64,000 bases of DNA from positions 270,524 through 334,523 of the forward strand of contig CAZHEH010000001.1 in NCBI GenBank assembly GCA_964531695.1, read 5' to 3'. Of this stretch, positions 52,920 to 62,478 are shown one piece after another; the first letter of the stretch is position 1, and every line of letters starts with the position of its first letter. The notes beneath the pieces were generated by a model that saw only the letters and a list, made by a program, of their open reading frames with translations, was not told the DNA's origin and ran no database searches. Origin of the DNA: JAGXKT01 sp964531695. Lineage in GTDB: Bacteria; Planctomycetota; Phycisphaerae; SM23-33. Made by a program: the position numbers and the translations under genes.

Positions 52920-53579
52920 TCAGTGGCTCAGTACGTCCGGCGGAATCGGCTGCTTCTCCACGCCCGGGCCCTCGTAACTGACCGTGAAGGGCTCGTCCTC
53001 CTGCGGCTGCCACGGCGGCCAGCCCGAGAAGCCGGCTCCCCGGCCGTACTCCACACGAATCGCGTGCTTGCCCGGTTCGAGCTTCAATGAGCCCCAGGAC
53101 TCCAGCGGCGCGGCGACCATCGGATTCCAGTCACACGAATATCGCCGATGGTTGTCGACAACGAGTCGGTCGCCGATGTAGAGGCGGCTTGGGCCCTCCG
53201 TCTCCATGTAGAAGCGGTAGATGCCGGGCCTGTCGACCTCGACGTACCCGGTGTAAAGATAGCCGTCTCTCTTGCTCATGCGGCCGTCGGGCACGTTCAA
53301 CTCGAAGCGTTTGACCGTCTGTGTCTCGACCGGCGGGTTCGCAGGGTCTCGCAGCTTGTCAAATTCGTTTTCCGTATAGATTCGCACCCGCAACCCCGGC
53401 TTGGTCTTGCCCGGCTCATCCGGCTCACGCACACCCTCGACGAAGGTAATCGTGTCCGACACGCGGCCCCACCGGCGGCTGAAGTCCGGCGGCGGATTCT
53501 GATAGCATCCGGCCTTGACCGTTGTCGTCTCGGTCAACTCGAAGGGGGCGGCGTACGCCCTGCCCTCCTCGGAGTCGCC
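52920..53579 (-). CDS. PA14-domain 3' part of a frameshifted secreted protein
   Basis: Continues, in another frame, the gene at 53425-55338. Residues from GDSEEGRAY, then PFELTETTTVKAG, match the end of the chitobiase-C-like domain of the GH10-GH62 paralog, and next comes a complete PA14 lectin-like domain (YLYTGYVEVDRPGIYRFYME, GPSRLYIGDRLVVDN, KLEPGKHAIRVEYGRGAGF) ending VLSH and stop. It has no start or RBS of its own, so it must be read as one protein with the 5' part if a single base were absent from the C6 run at 53578-53583 (G6 in the mRNA). Rejoined length would be 805 residues. Confidence 0.8.
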   Translation of the reverse strand, partial: GDSEEGRAYAAPFELTETTTVKAGCYQNPPPDFSRRWGRVSDTITFVEGVREPDEPGKTKPGLRVRIYTENEFDKLRDPANPPVETQTVKRFELNVPDGRMSKRDGYLYTGYVEVDRPGIYRFYMETEGPSRLYIGDRLVVDNHRRYSCDWNPMVAAPLESWGSLKLEPGKHAIRVEYGRGAGFSGWPPWQPQEDEPFTVSYEGPGVEKQPIPPDVLSH

Positions 53580-55338
53580 CCCCGTCCAGCGTGTATCGTA
53601 TCTCGCGGTCGCCCAAGGCAACGAGACGGACCGGAACCGCATCCCCGGCCGCGAAGGTCCCTCCCGAAGGAACAATGCGCAGATACGCCTCGCCGGTCTT
53701 TTCGTGGGCCCAGCGGCCGCTTTCCGTCGCGTTCTCCAGGGCCTCCTTCCGCCAGCGGGCCAGCGCCTTTTCCGCACCTTCATCCAGTGGGAACTTCTCG
53801 AATAGCGCGTCGCCCGAGGCACGGTTGTTCTCGCCGAAACGGACGCGCTCCCAAGTGCTGCGGCTGTCCGGGTCGACCATGAGGATGTCGCCCGCGCCGA
53901 GCCACTCCAGGACGACATCGCTGAGTTCTACGTTCTCCAAGAACACCAGGTTGATCGTCCGCTCGCTCTCCGGCAGTTCGTCGAAGTAGCCGGGCTGCGT
54001 GCCGTCGTCCGAGCCCATGTCCGTAATTCCGTGCCAAGTGATGACAAGATTGGCCTCTTCCGGATCGGCCGTGTGGACCGCGATGCGGGCCTCCGGCGCC
54101 ACCAGAAGGCCTTGCGCGTGGCTGGAGGCGCCTGTACCGGCCAACCGGAACTCGTGACGCTCCTTGACCGTGTACGGCCGCCGATTGCCTTCCTTCTCGG
54201 GATACCGGGCCGCGGGATCCTTGATACTCAGCCCGAGATAGCAGCTCCGCGTCAGCGGCTCATCCGGAGTGCCGGCCAGCAGCTCTCCTTTGAGGCGCAT
54301 GTCGTCCTTGTAGAGCTGGTTGCCGTTCTTGCCCAGCACCGAGCCGGACCTCATTATGAGCGTTGCGTCGCGCCCGACCGTCTGCGTGCAGCGGCCGCCA
54401 ATGGAGATCGTGCTGTTCTCGCCGAGAATCGTCACGCCACGCATCCAATGCGTTTCGTCGCCGGAACCGAAACTGCCGACCAGCGTGATGGAAGCGCTCG
54501 GATCATCCTTCTTGACGATCCACTTCCGCGCGAGGCCCTTGCCGCCTTTCATGAGCGCCGCGAATTCCTTGGCCGTCCGAGGACCGGGACCCTCGTAGGG
54601 CTCGCCGTTGACGATGAACGTGTGTTTGCCGCCGCTCAATGATGCTCCGCCCCCTCCGTTGAAACTACCGGCGGGCATGACCCAGATGTTGCCCGTGCAG
54701 GCATTGAGACTGATCTCCGCGTCGGCCCCGTTCTCCGCCGTGATGTGCCGCGCCCGAGCGTTGGTCCTGGGCCGAACCGCGTAGCGACGCTGCGCGGCCG
54801 GAAACAGGAAGTCCGTCCCGTCCTTGCTGAAGAAGATCAGCCCGTAATGCTCCCCCTCCGGGCGGGGCCAATCCTTCATGGGCTGACCGTTGATCAGCCA
54901 GTTTGTCGGCTCCTCGAATACGCCGCTTCTGCCCGGATGGGCCCAGACCAGCAACTCGTCGGGCTTGTCCCACGTCTCAGTCGTGTAGGCGGGTTTGGGG
55001 CCCTCGGCCGGCGGCTCGTCCGGCCATTCGACCGGTCCCAAGAGCTTCTTGTCCTCGGCCGTTAGCTCGCGCTTCGGGTGCAGCTCCTCCCGCTTACCGT
55101 CCACGATCAGCGCATGGACGTGGTCCTTGAGAAACGAGCGCACCGTCGCCATGCGGGGCGAATAGAGGATCAGGTGATCGTCCATCTCGAATTGCACGGC
55201 CAGTTGGCCCTCGACCTCGGTGCCGTCCACTAACTCGAGCGTGCAGGGCTTGAGTTCGAGCTCCGCTGCCGCCGCCAAGCCGCTCAGCACAAGCACCACG
55301 GCGCCCGCCACAAGAAAATCGGATCTGCGCGAATTCAT
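53425..55338 (-). CDS. Secreted module protein, 5' part up to the frameshift
   Basis: Start at ATG 55338, 3 bases after the previous stop, with signal peptide (FLVAGAVVLVLSGLAAAAEL). Residues about 25-560 are a module also found in the GH10-GH62 protein: a small barrel-like start (PCTLELVDGTEVEGQLAVQF), then a long beta-rich region with ETHWMRGVTILGENSTISI and AGTPDEPLTRSCYLGLSIKD that looks like a beta-helix. The true reading ends at REIRYTLDGG; after the G6 run the frame runs into 50 meaningless residues. No catalytic motif is known for this module. Function presumably glycan binding or cleavage near the cell surface, by context only. Confidence 0.8.
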   Translation of the reverse strand: MNSRRSDFLVAGAVVLVLSGLAAAAELELKPCTLELVDGTEVEGQLAVQFEMDDHLILYSPRMATVRSFLKDHVHALIVDGKREELHPKRELTAEDKKLLGPVEWPDEPPAEGPKPAYTTETWDKPDELLVWAHPGRSGVFEEPTNWLINGQPMKDWPRPEGEHYGLIFFSKDGTDFLFPAAQRRYAVRPRTNARARHITAENGADAEISLNACTGNIWVMPAGSFNGGGGASLSGGKHTFIVNGEPYEGPGPRTAKEFAALMKGGKGLARKWIVKKDDPSASITLVGSFGSGDETHWMRGVTILGENSTISIGGRCTQTVGRDATLIMRSGSVLGKNGNQLYKDDMRLKGELLAGTPDEPLTRSCYLGLSIKDPAARYPEKEGNRRPYTVKERHEFRLAGTGASSHAQGLLVAPEARIAVHTADPEEANLVITWHGITDMGSDDGTQPGYFDELPESERTINLVFLENVELSDVVLEWLGAGDILMVDPDSRSTWERVRFGENNRASGDALFEKFPLDEGAEKALARWRKEALENATESGRWAHEKTGEAYLRIVPSGGTFAAGDAVPVRLVALGDREIRYTLDGGRLRGGQGVRRPLRVDRDDNGQGRMLSESAAGLQPPVGPRVGHDYLRRGCA

Positions 55339-55341
55339 CGA

Positions 55342-57327
55342 TTATTTCCCGTCATCAGGGTCATCAGACCGCGTAACGGCACGAATCAATGGGACAGTCA
55401 GGGAGTCGGGAGTAAGTTCGATACTCTCCTCATGCTCCCCGGATCGAACGACCAACTGGAGACTTCGGGCTGCACCGTGCCGCCAGGCAAACTGCCGGTA
55501 CATGGCGCTCGTTGCGGCATCCTCGACGATGAAGTACGGCACCTGCCTTCCCCCAAGGTCTTGCCCCGCAAGGCCTTCTTCAGGGCCGAAATGGTCACGG
55601 AAGAATCCGCCCAGTACCTCGGTCTGCCCGCCGTTGCGGGTCACGGCGTGGATCGCCGGCGATTCGGTCTTGTAGCCCAGCACCCACACCCGCCCGCCAT
55701 CATTGACGATGTAAGTCCGCTTCATCATCGTCTCGCTGTGCTCAACACGGAAGGGGTTGTTCTCGGGGTTGTACTGTCGGGCGAAAACGCGATAGTCCCC
55801 CTTGACGCGAATGTCGTTGCCGGTTTCTATGAGAAATAAGCTACCGCCGGACGATCCCTTGGCAGTGCGAATCTCGCCGCCGGGGTGTCCGCCGGCGCCA
55901 TGCCGGATGAGCACCGGCCGGGGCGTGGCGATCTCGATCAGGTGAGCCCGATGAGGCCAAGCGCCCATGCGGACCCGTTCGATCGTGAGGGGCCGATCCG
56001 TTCGTCCTTCCAGACGGAGGAACGGCTTGGCGCCGCCGTACCCGGGCTCGCTGGGGTTGGTCAGCCCGCCGATGCCGAAGGTCTCTCGGTCGCCCCGCAG
56101 GTTGGCTCCGCGCGAGGACAGGATTCTCCGGACCGTCCCAGGCACGCGGATAGTCTTATTGACGTCATACGTCCCGCTTTTGAGGAAAATGGTTTCCGCA
56201 CCCGAATCCATCGCTTCCTGAAGCATGGAGGTACTGTCTCCGCCGCGGGGTTCGACCACCAGCCACCGGTCGGCCGGCTCCAGGAAGATCGCCGGCGGTT
56301 CACGCACCGGAAGGTTCAGACTGCTCGCCGGTCTTTCACCGAGAACATAGGCCTTGCCTGACAAATGCTCCCGGATCTTTCGTCCCTCGAGTATCCGCCC
56401 GTCATGGCTTAGAGCGGCCCGGTACCCTGCGCTGCGGACGTTACGAAGGTAATAATCGCCGCGGGCCTCGATGGCGACCGCATCTTCAGCACCGCCTACA
56501 AGTTCCGCGTCGATCAACACCAGATGCCCGCCCCGATGGCGAACCGCGGGAACACGGTTGCGGCTGCGAAGGTTGCGTATCGCCGTCGGGTGCCGGTTGT
56601 CGATGCCGACCTTGTTCTGGTCCGTGAGGTTGATGGACTCCAGCACCGCGTTGGAGACCTGGGCGGGCGTTGCGATGCCCGTGTCGAAGCCCGTAATGGA
56701 AAGGCCGTACACCATCCCGGGGCCGAACTCCGTCTGCGTCATGTCCAGCCCCATCACGCCCTGACCGTCGCCGGAACGGATGACAACGTTCTCAATCATC
56801 CCGTAGTTATGCGTGGTCCACCGCACGGCGATGGCCCCGGGATTGCCCCTGCCGGTGTCGATGGTCAGGTTCTGGATGTAGTTGGCGAACGCGGCGTTGG
56901 CCTGACTGTCGCCGCCGTAGTAAGGACCGGGCACCGCGGCGTGCAACAGGGGCCTCGGATTATCAGCGTCCGAGAATTTGTCGGCCCCATCAGTCAGTTT
57001 CAGTACCACGCGGTCGCGGTTCTGTCCGATCAGCGTCCTCCGGCGAGACCATTGCAGCGTGTCGCTGAGCAGATACGTTCCGTTCGGAATGTAGATCATC
57101 CGCATCTGATCGTGCTCGCCCAACGCCAGCGCCTTGCGGAAGGCGGCGGTATCGTCCGTCCGGCCATCCCCGACGGCGCCAAAATCGCGAATGTTCACGT
57201 GACCGGAATCCTCCGGAAACGTCACGTCCGCGTTTCATTGGCCCACTGCCGGTCTCGAAATACCGAGCAACGTCAACAAACACGGACCCGCAATAGCCAA
57301 ACCAAACCTTCGTCCCAAGTTCGACAT
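55342..57327 (-). CDS. Secreted beta-helix (pectate-lyase-like) protein interrupted by an in-frame TGA
   Basis: From GTG 57225 to the stop at 55342 the frame encodes a parallel beta-helix protein beginning VNIRDFGAVGDGRTDDTAAF, the signature of the Pectate_lyase_3/GH55-like family, with IYIPNGTYLLSD and IQNLTIDTGRGN. It lacks a signal peptide there. In the same frame upstream, ATG 57327 (AAGGA before it) opens a textbook signal peptide, MSNLGRRFGLAIAGPCLLTL, ending AVGQ, then a TGA at 57235-57237, then NADVTFPEDSG. So the native gene probably starts at 57327 and the TGA is a nonsense change (or error). Substrate unknown; polysaccharide lyase or hydrolase by fold. Confidence 0.82.
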
Positions 57328-57404
57328 TCTCTGTTCCTTGCGTGTTATGGTGTTCCTATTGTCAGTACTGTGCGTAGGGTGCGTTAAACGTCGAAGGGCT
57401 GAGG

Positions 57405-57437
57405 CCGCCCGATCCCGCGACGGAACGCATTCTTCAA
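57405..57437 (-). repeat. Dispersed repeat, copy A
   Basis: On the minus strand: TTGAAGAATG, 2 bases, TTCCGTCGCG, then GGATCGGGCGG. It matches copy B (62150-62182, plus strand) at 29 of 33 positions and lies in the gap just after the GH10-GH62 gene. The two copies are inverted and enclose that gene. Confidence 0.6.
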
Positions 57438-57457
57438 CGGCCTGCTACACCACATCT

Positions 57458-60400
57458 TCACCTCTTGGAACGCAGCAGCCCGAGTTTCCAGGGGATCCTG
57501 CCGTATGCCTTGCCTCTTCGTTCCCTTTCAAGCACGCCCTGGAAGATGAACTCGGCGTTCAGGTCGGCGCGAAGCTCCTCGTCATTCGTTTCGCGCAATA
57601 TCTCGCCATGACTTATGTACTCCGTCCACTTGCCGCCCGTTTGGTCGACTACCTCCACGGACGCGTAGATCCCGTCCGCGCCCTCCGGCAAGTGTCGCCA
57701 TTCCCCATCCAGTTCGTCCGCGTATAGCACCTTGAAATACCGTTGATCACCATGTCTGCGGGCCTCGATGAGATTGAAGAACATATCCGTTCCCTTGGCC
57801 TTATAGATGTGGCCCGCCTCGAATATGTCGCCTTCGTACGCCAGCGCGGGCTCACTCCATCCGCCCGGGAATTCCTTCTTCGTCGTTCGGGCCCGCCACA
57901 GCTTCCCGTTGTCTGACGTCCAGAAGATGAAGGCCGTGGGGCCATCGCAGATCACCCAGTAATCCAGGTTGTATCTGTCCTTTGTCCGTGCCAGACCCAG
58001 GGGTTCGAGCGGTGTCCAGGAGTCGGGGTCGGAGATGTCGTCCGTCGTGGCGTAGGCGGCCTGGCCCCGCGGGCTCCACTCTTCCTTCGCGGCCTGGCAG
58101 ACAAGGTACCATTTTTCGTGCGGAGTGAAGTAAAACACCTGCGGCGCTGCCGCGTAGCCATCGTGATTCGCAAGCACGACCGGCTTCGCTTCGTGGGCTT
58201 CGTCGAAATCCGAAAACGAAGCGTACACCAGCGCGTGACTTCGCGTTTTGCCGCGGAGTGTGCAGAACAGATGGTAGCGACCGTCGTGATGAACAATCGA
58301 AGGGTCTTTCAGAGCAATCCAGTCGTCGTTCTCAAACTGCTCCGGGCCAAGGATCGGCCCGCCCGTCGCCCACGAAAACGACTCCGGTATGCCGTGAGCA
58401 TGCTCATCCACCGACACCTCTCGCCATTGCTCGATATAGGATCGCAACCAGACGAGGGCCGGACGCTCGGATCCGTCCTTTCTCTGCAAATAGGCGTTCT
58501 TTCGCCAGATATGTCCTTGCCGATACCCCCAGAGCGTTACCCCCGCGACAGCCGGATGCTCCCATAGGATCGGAAACTGGTTCTTGTATATCTCGAGCTG
58601 CTCTTCGTCATCGGCCCGGTCCACGTCATACTCGCTGATGTGAATCGGCAGCCCCGCTTCGGCCAGCCGATCCAAGTTGGCCTTGATCGTGTCGCTGTCG
58701 GCTCGCTCGAGGAAATGGGCCTGAACGCCGATGCCGTCGATCAGATTTCGCTCCTTCAGGATGTCGATGATCTTGAGGTATTCAGTGGTGTTTCTCCGCG
58801 ATTTCAGTATGTCGTAGTCGTTGATGTGCAGCTTGGCATTGGGCGCATGCTTGCGAGCGGTCTCGAAGGCCCAAACGACCCAGTCCCATCCGGTGGCCCC
58901 GTCCCCGCCGATATGGCTCACATAACTCGGCTTGTGGTGCAGCGGCTCATTGACGACGTCGATCATGTCCACTCGGTCGCCGTAGCGGTCCATGTAGGAC
59001 TCGATCCAACCTTCAATCGCGGCACGCGCTTCCTCGCCGCTTGCGAAGCGCTGTGTCCAGTCCGGCTGCTGTTGTCCCCATACGAAGGTATGCTGTTTCG
59101 TCAAGGCACCGGTGCGCTCCGCCCATGCGTACATCTTGTCCAGCGGGGCCCAGTCGATCCGACCCCGCGTCTCTTCTGCGGCCCCCCATTTGCCGACGTT
59201 CTCGGGTGTGACTTGCGTAAAGAGTTCACCGAAGCCATCCGGCGGAGTCGACCAGCGGGTCTTCCAGATACTGCCCAGGAACTTGCCCCGGCACGTCGTG
59301 AAGAGGAATCGCGCCTGAGTGGCTTGTCCCGGCATGGGCTTGTCGTCTCTGAAGCAGCGGGCCTTGATTGTCATGGATTTCGTGACGACGATCGGTTTGT
59401 GGTAGATGGGCGAGTCGGCGGTTGGGTCGGAGCCGTCGAGCGTGTACCGCACGGTAACATCACCGGCATACTCCCCGCCTTCGACGCCAATCCGAACGGC
59501 GACCTCGTCCCCGTTCCGATGCGTGCCGCCGGCGGGCGTTATCTTCGCCGTCGATCGCGGCTCCCCGTGGCTCAGCGCCTCGGCCGGAATCGGCTGCTTC
59601 TCCACGCCCGGGCCCTCGTAACTGACCGTGAAGGGCTCGTCCTCCTGCGGCTGCCACGGCGGCCAGCCCGAGAAGCCGGCTCCCCGGCCGTACTCCACAC
59701 GAATCGCGTGCTTGCCGGCCTCGAGTATCAGCGATCCCCACGACTCCAGCGGCGGACGCCCGGAAGGATCCCAGTCGTAGCGGTATCGGCGGTGGTTGTC
59801 GACGACCCGCCGGTCACCGATGTACAGCCGGCTGGGGCCCTCGGTCTCCGTGTAGAAGCGCCAGACGCCCGTCTCGGGGATCTCGATGTAGCCGGTGTAA
59901 AGGTACCCGTCCTTCTTCTTCATACGCCCGTCAGGCACCTTCAACTCAAACGAGTCGAGCGCCTGGGTGACCTCCGGTTCTTCGGTGGGCTCATGGAGCT
60001 TCTCAAAGCCGTTCTCCGCATACAGGCGAACCAGCAATTCCGGTTCGGTCTTGCCCGGCTCGTCCGGTGCGCGGGCCTCTTCGATGAAGGTTAACGTGTC
60101 GCTGACGGCCTGCCAGGTCTTGTAGAAGTGCGGCGCCGGGTAGTCGAAGCAGCCGGCCTTGACCGTCGTCGTCTCCGTCAGCTCGAACGGGCCTTCGTAG
60201 ACCGTGCCGTCTTCGGATTCGCCGCCGTCGAGCGTGTAGCGCATCTCCGGCTTGCTCATGGCGTCCAGGCGGACGGTGACCGTCTCCCCCGCCGCGAAGG
60301 TCCCGCCGCTTGGCAGAACGCGAGGATAGCGGGCGCCTTTCTTCCGCTCGTTCCTCGCCCACTTCATCACCTTATCCGGCTTGCGCCATCGGGCGATTTG

Positions 60401-61945
60401 ATCTCGCATGCCCTTATCGGCCTTGAAGTGCCTGAAAAGAGCATCGCCTGCGGCCGTGTTGTGATCACCGAAGCCCACGCGCTCCCACTTGCCACGGACT
60501 TCGGGATTCAGCAAGCGGATGTCCCCCTCGCCGACCCAATCGAATACCACGTCGTGGAGCACCTGCTCGCCGAAAATGTTCACGTTGATGGTGCGCTCGG
60601 ACTCGGGCAGTTTGTCGAAGTACCCGGGCGGCGTGCCGTCGTCGTTGCCGTTCTTGCCCAGGATGCCGTGCCAGGTGATCACCAGTCGGGCCCTGTCCGG
60701 ATCACTCGTATGGACCTTGAATCCCGCTCCCGGGCCGATCGTCAGACCGCGTGAGCCATCCTTGCCGACAAACCGTTTGGCCCGTTCACTGGCCAGCCGC
60801 AGCTTGGTGTCCTTGATGCTGATGCCCAGGTACGCGTTCCGCGTCAGCGGCTCATCGGGTGTGCCGGCGAGCAGCGAACCATGGATGAACATGTCGTCCT
60901 TGTAACACTGGTTGCCGCTTCGTTTGCCGACCACGGCGCCGCTCTTGAGGACCATCGTCGCGTGCCGGCCGATCGTCTGCCGGCAGCGCGGGCCCACGGC
61001 GATGACGCTGTTTTCCTCGAGGATCGTCACACCCCGCGCCCAGTGGGTCTCGTCGCCGGAGCGAAAGCTGCCGATCAGCGTCATCGACGCGGTCGGGATA
61101 TCCTTTCGGACGACCCATTTCCGGCCGAAGCTCTCGGCCGACTCCATCAGTTCCCGGAACCGCTCCGCCGTCTTGGGCGGATCGCCGGTGTAAGGCGTGC
61201 CGTTCAGGAAGAACGTGTGCTTGATGCCGCCGAGGTCCGCCCCACCGCCACCGTTGAACGCGCCGTCGGGGCTCACCCAGATATTCCCCGTACACGTGTT
61301 GAGCTTGATCTCGACGTCGACGCCGGCCTCGACCGTGACATGCCGCGGGCGAGCGCTCGTCGCCTTCGGACGGACGATGTACCTCTTCGCAGACGCGGGG
61401 AACAGGAAGTCCGTGCTGTCCTGCTCGAAGAAAATCAGGCCGTAGTGCTCGCCGACGGGACGCGGCCAGCGCTTCATCGGCTCGCCGTTGATCAGCCAGT
61501 TGCCGGGCTTCTCGAACTGTCCGCTGCGCCCGGGACGGGCCCAAACCATCAACTGCTTGGGCGCCTCCCACGTCTCGGTGGTGTAGGCCGGCTTGCGCCC
61601 CTCCGCCGGCGGCTCATCCGGCCATTCGACCCGGCCGAGAAGCTTGGCATCCTCGTCCGTCAGATCTCGCTTCGGGTTCAGTTCCTCCCGCGTCCCGGCC
61701 ACCGTCAGGGCATGCACGTGGTCCTTCAGAACGGACCGAACCGTCGCCAGACGGGGCGAATAGACGACCAGGTGATCGTCCATCTCGAACTGCACCGCAA
61801 GCTGCCCCTCGACCTCCGTGCCGTCGATCAGCTCGATCGTGCACGGCCGCAACTCCAATTCCGGGGTCTCGCCCGCCGTCGTAGCCGGCACGGCCGAAAG
61901 GGCGACCACACCGGCGAAAGCCAGAGTTATTTTGCCGAGATTCAT
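57458..61945 (-). CDS. Giant secreted GH10 xylanase-GH62 arabinofuranosidase fusion
   Basis: A 1495-residue protein. ATG 61945 has AGGAAAGGA upstream and a signal peptide (KITLAFAGVVALSAVPATTAG). Order: unknown beta-rich module (about 28-540, shared with the 53-55 kb gene); chitobiase-C-like domain (about 541-600); PA14 (635-795); second chitobiase-C-like domain (800-865); GH10 (about 885-1180) with acid/base E1000 in DMIDVVNEPLHH and nucleophile E1105 in LPIHISEYDV, plus KQHTFVWGQQQPDW; GH62 (about 1195-1495) with ALKDPSIVHHDGRYHLF, YWVICDG, FEAGHIYKAKG and the tail GRIPWKLGLL. It should cut arabinoxylan backbone and release arabinose. Catalytic residues look intact. Confidence 0.9.
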   Translation of the reverse strand: MNLGKITLAFAGVVALSAVPATTAGETPELELRPCTIELIDGTEVEGQLAVQFEMDDHLVVYSPRLATVRSVLKDHVHALTVAGTREELNPKRDLTDEDAKLLGRVEWPDEPPAEGRKPAYTTETWEAPKQLMVWARPGRSGQFEKPGNWLINGEPMKRWPRPVGEHYGLIFFEQDSTDFLFPASAKRYIVRPKATSARPRHVTVEAGVDVEIKLNTCTGNIWVSPDGAFNGGGGADLGGIKHTFFLNGTPYTGDPPKTAERFRELMESAESFGRKWVVRKDIPTASMTLIGSFRSGDETHWARGVTILEENSVIAVGPRCRQTIGRHATMVLKSGAVVGKRSGNQCYKDDMFIHGSLLAGTPDEPLTRNAYLGISIKDTKLRLASERAKRFVGKDGSRGLTIGPGAGFKVHTSDPDRARLVITWHGILGKNGNDDGTPPGYFDKLPESERTINVNIFGEQVLHDVVFDWVGEGDIRLLNPEVRGKWERVGFGDHNTAAGDALFRHFKADKGMRDQIARWRKPDKVMKWARNERKKGARYPRVLPSGGTFAAGETVTVRLDAMSKPEMRYTLDGGESEDGTVYEGPFELTETTTVKAGCFDYPAPHFYKTWQAVSDTLTFIEEARAPDEPGKTEPELLVRLYAENGFEKLHEPTEEPEVTQALDSFELKVPDGRMKKKDGYLYTGYIEIPETGVWRFYTETEGPSRLYIGDRRVVDNHRRYRYDWDPSGRPPLESWGSLILEAGKHAIRVEYGRGAGFSGWPPWQPQEDEPFTVSYEGPGVEKQPIPAEALSHGEPRSTAKITPAGGTHRNGDEVAVRIGVEGGEYAGDVTVRYTLDGSDPTADSPIYHKPIVVTKSMTIKARCFRDDKPMPGQATQARFLFTTCRGKFLGSIWKTRWSTPPDGFGELFTQVTPENVGKWGAAEETRGRIDWAPLDKMYAWAERTGALTKQHTFVWGQQQPDWTQRFASGEEARAAIEGWIESYMDRYGDRVDMIDVVNEPLHHKPSYVSHIGGDGATGWDWVVWAFETARKHAPNAKLHINDYDILKSRRNTTEYLKIIDILKERNLIDGIGVQAHFLERADSDTIKANLDRLAEAGLPIHISEYDVDRADDEEQLEIYKNQFPILWEHPAVAGVTLWGYRQGHIWRKNAYLQRKDGSERPALVWLRSYIEQWREVSVDEHAHGIPESFSWATGGPILGPEQFENDDWIALKDPSIVHHDGRYHLFCTLRGKTRSHALVYASFSDFDEAHEAKPVVLANHDGYAAAPQVFYFTPHEKWYLVCQAAKEEWSPRGQAAYATTDDISDPDSWTPLEPLGLARTKDRYNLDYWVICDGPTAFIFWTSDNGKLWRARTTKKEFPGGWSEPALAYEGDIFEAGHIYKAKGTDMFFNLIEARRHGDQRYFKVLYADELDGEWRHLPEGADGIYASVEVVDQTGGKWTEYISHGEILRETNDEELRADLNAEFIFQGVLERERRGKAYGRIPWKLGLLRSKR

Positions 61946-62478
61946 CTTGCGTCCTTTCCTGTCCTGCCAATATAAGAGCCAATTGTCGGATCGCTCCGGA
62001 TTTATCGGGCTGGTCTTTGAAAACACCAACGGCCGATCGGAATCGCGCGAAATCGAAAAGAATCGGCTTGCTCGTAAAATCATATTCTAAAGCGGCTTAT
62101 GTGATTTGCCTCTCATGGCACGCCCGCCATACCGCAGGCCGGAAGCTAGTTGAAGAATGGCTTCCGTCGCGAGATCGAGCGGTACGGCCGAGCACCCAGG
62201 AGCGGGAACGCAGCTCCGGCCGGGAGCGAGTTCCCGCGACGCAGACGCACAGGCCGGTCAGCCGATCGCAGCAGGAGCAGCTTCTTCCCAGCGCGGCGAA
62301 GTTGTCCGGACCATCCTGCCGTCCCACGGGTACCGTACCCCACCACGCCGGCGGATCCTCAAACACGGTGGGCTGACACACCGCACGGGCGCCGGGACGG
62401 AGCACCCCGCATGCAAGCGGCCGGCGGGTCGCCATGCCACCCATCACGCACTCCTCTATGGACCGAATGGGCCGGCTG
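61946..62478. other. 533-base intergenic region, promoter of GH10-GH62 gene and repeat B
   Basis: No gene seen. The first 150 bases (61946-62095) are A/T-rich for this DNA and should hold the GH10-GH62 promoter. Further right lies repeat copy B, then GC-rich low-complexity sequence. No terminator with T-run was identified for the DUF5060 gene ending at 62479. Confidence 0.5.
62150..62182 (+). repeat. Dispersed repeat, copy B
   Basis: TTGAAGAATG, 2 bases, TTCCGTCGCG, A, GATCG, A, GCGG on the plus strand; 29 of 33 bases equal copy A. It lies about 205 bases upstream of the GH10-GH62 start, in inverted orientation to copy A at the gene's other end. Confidence 0.6.
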
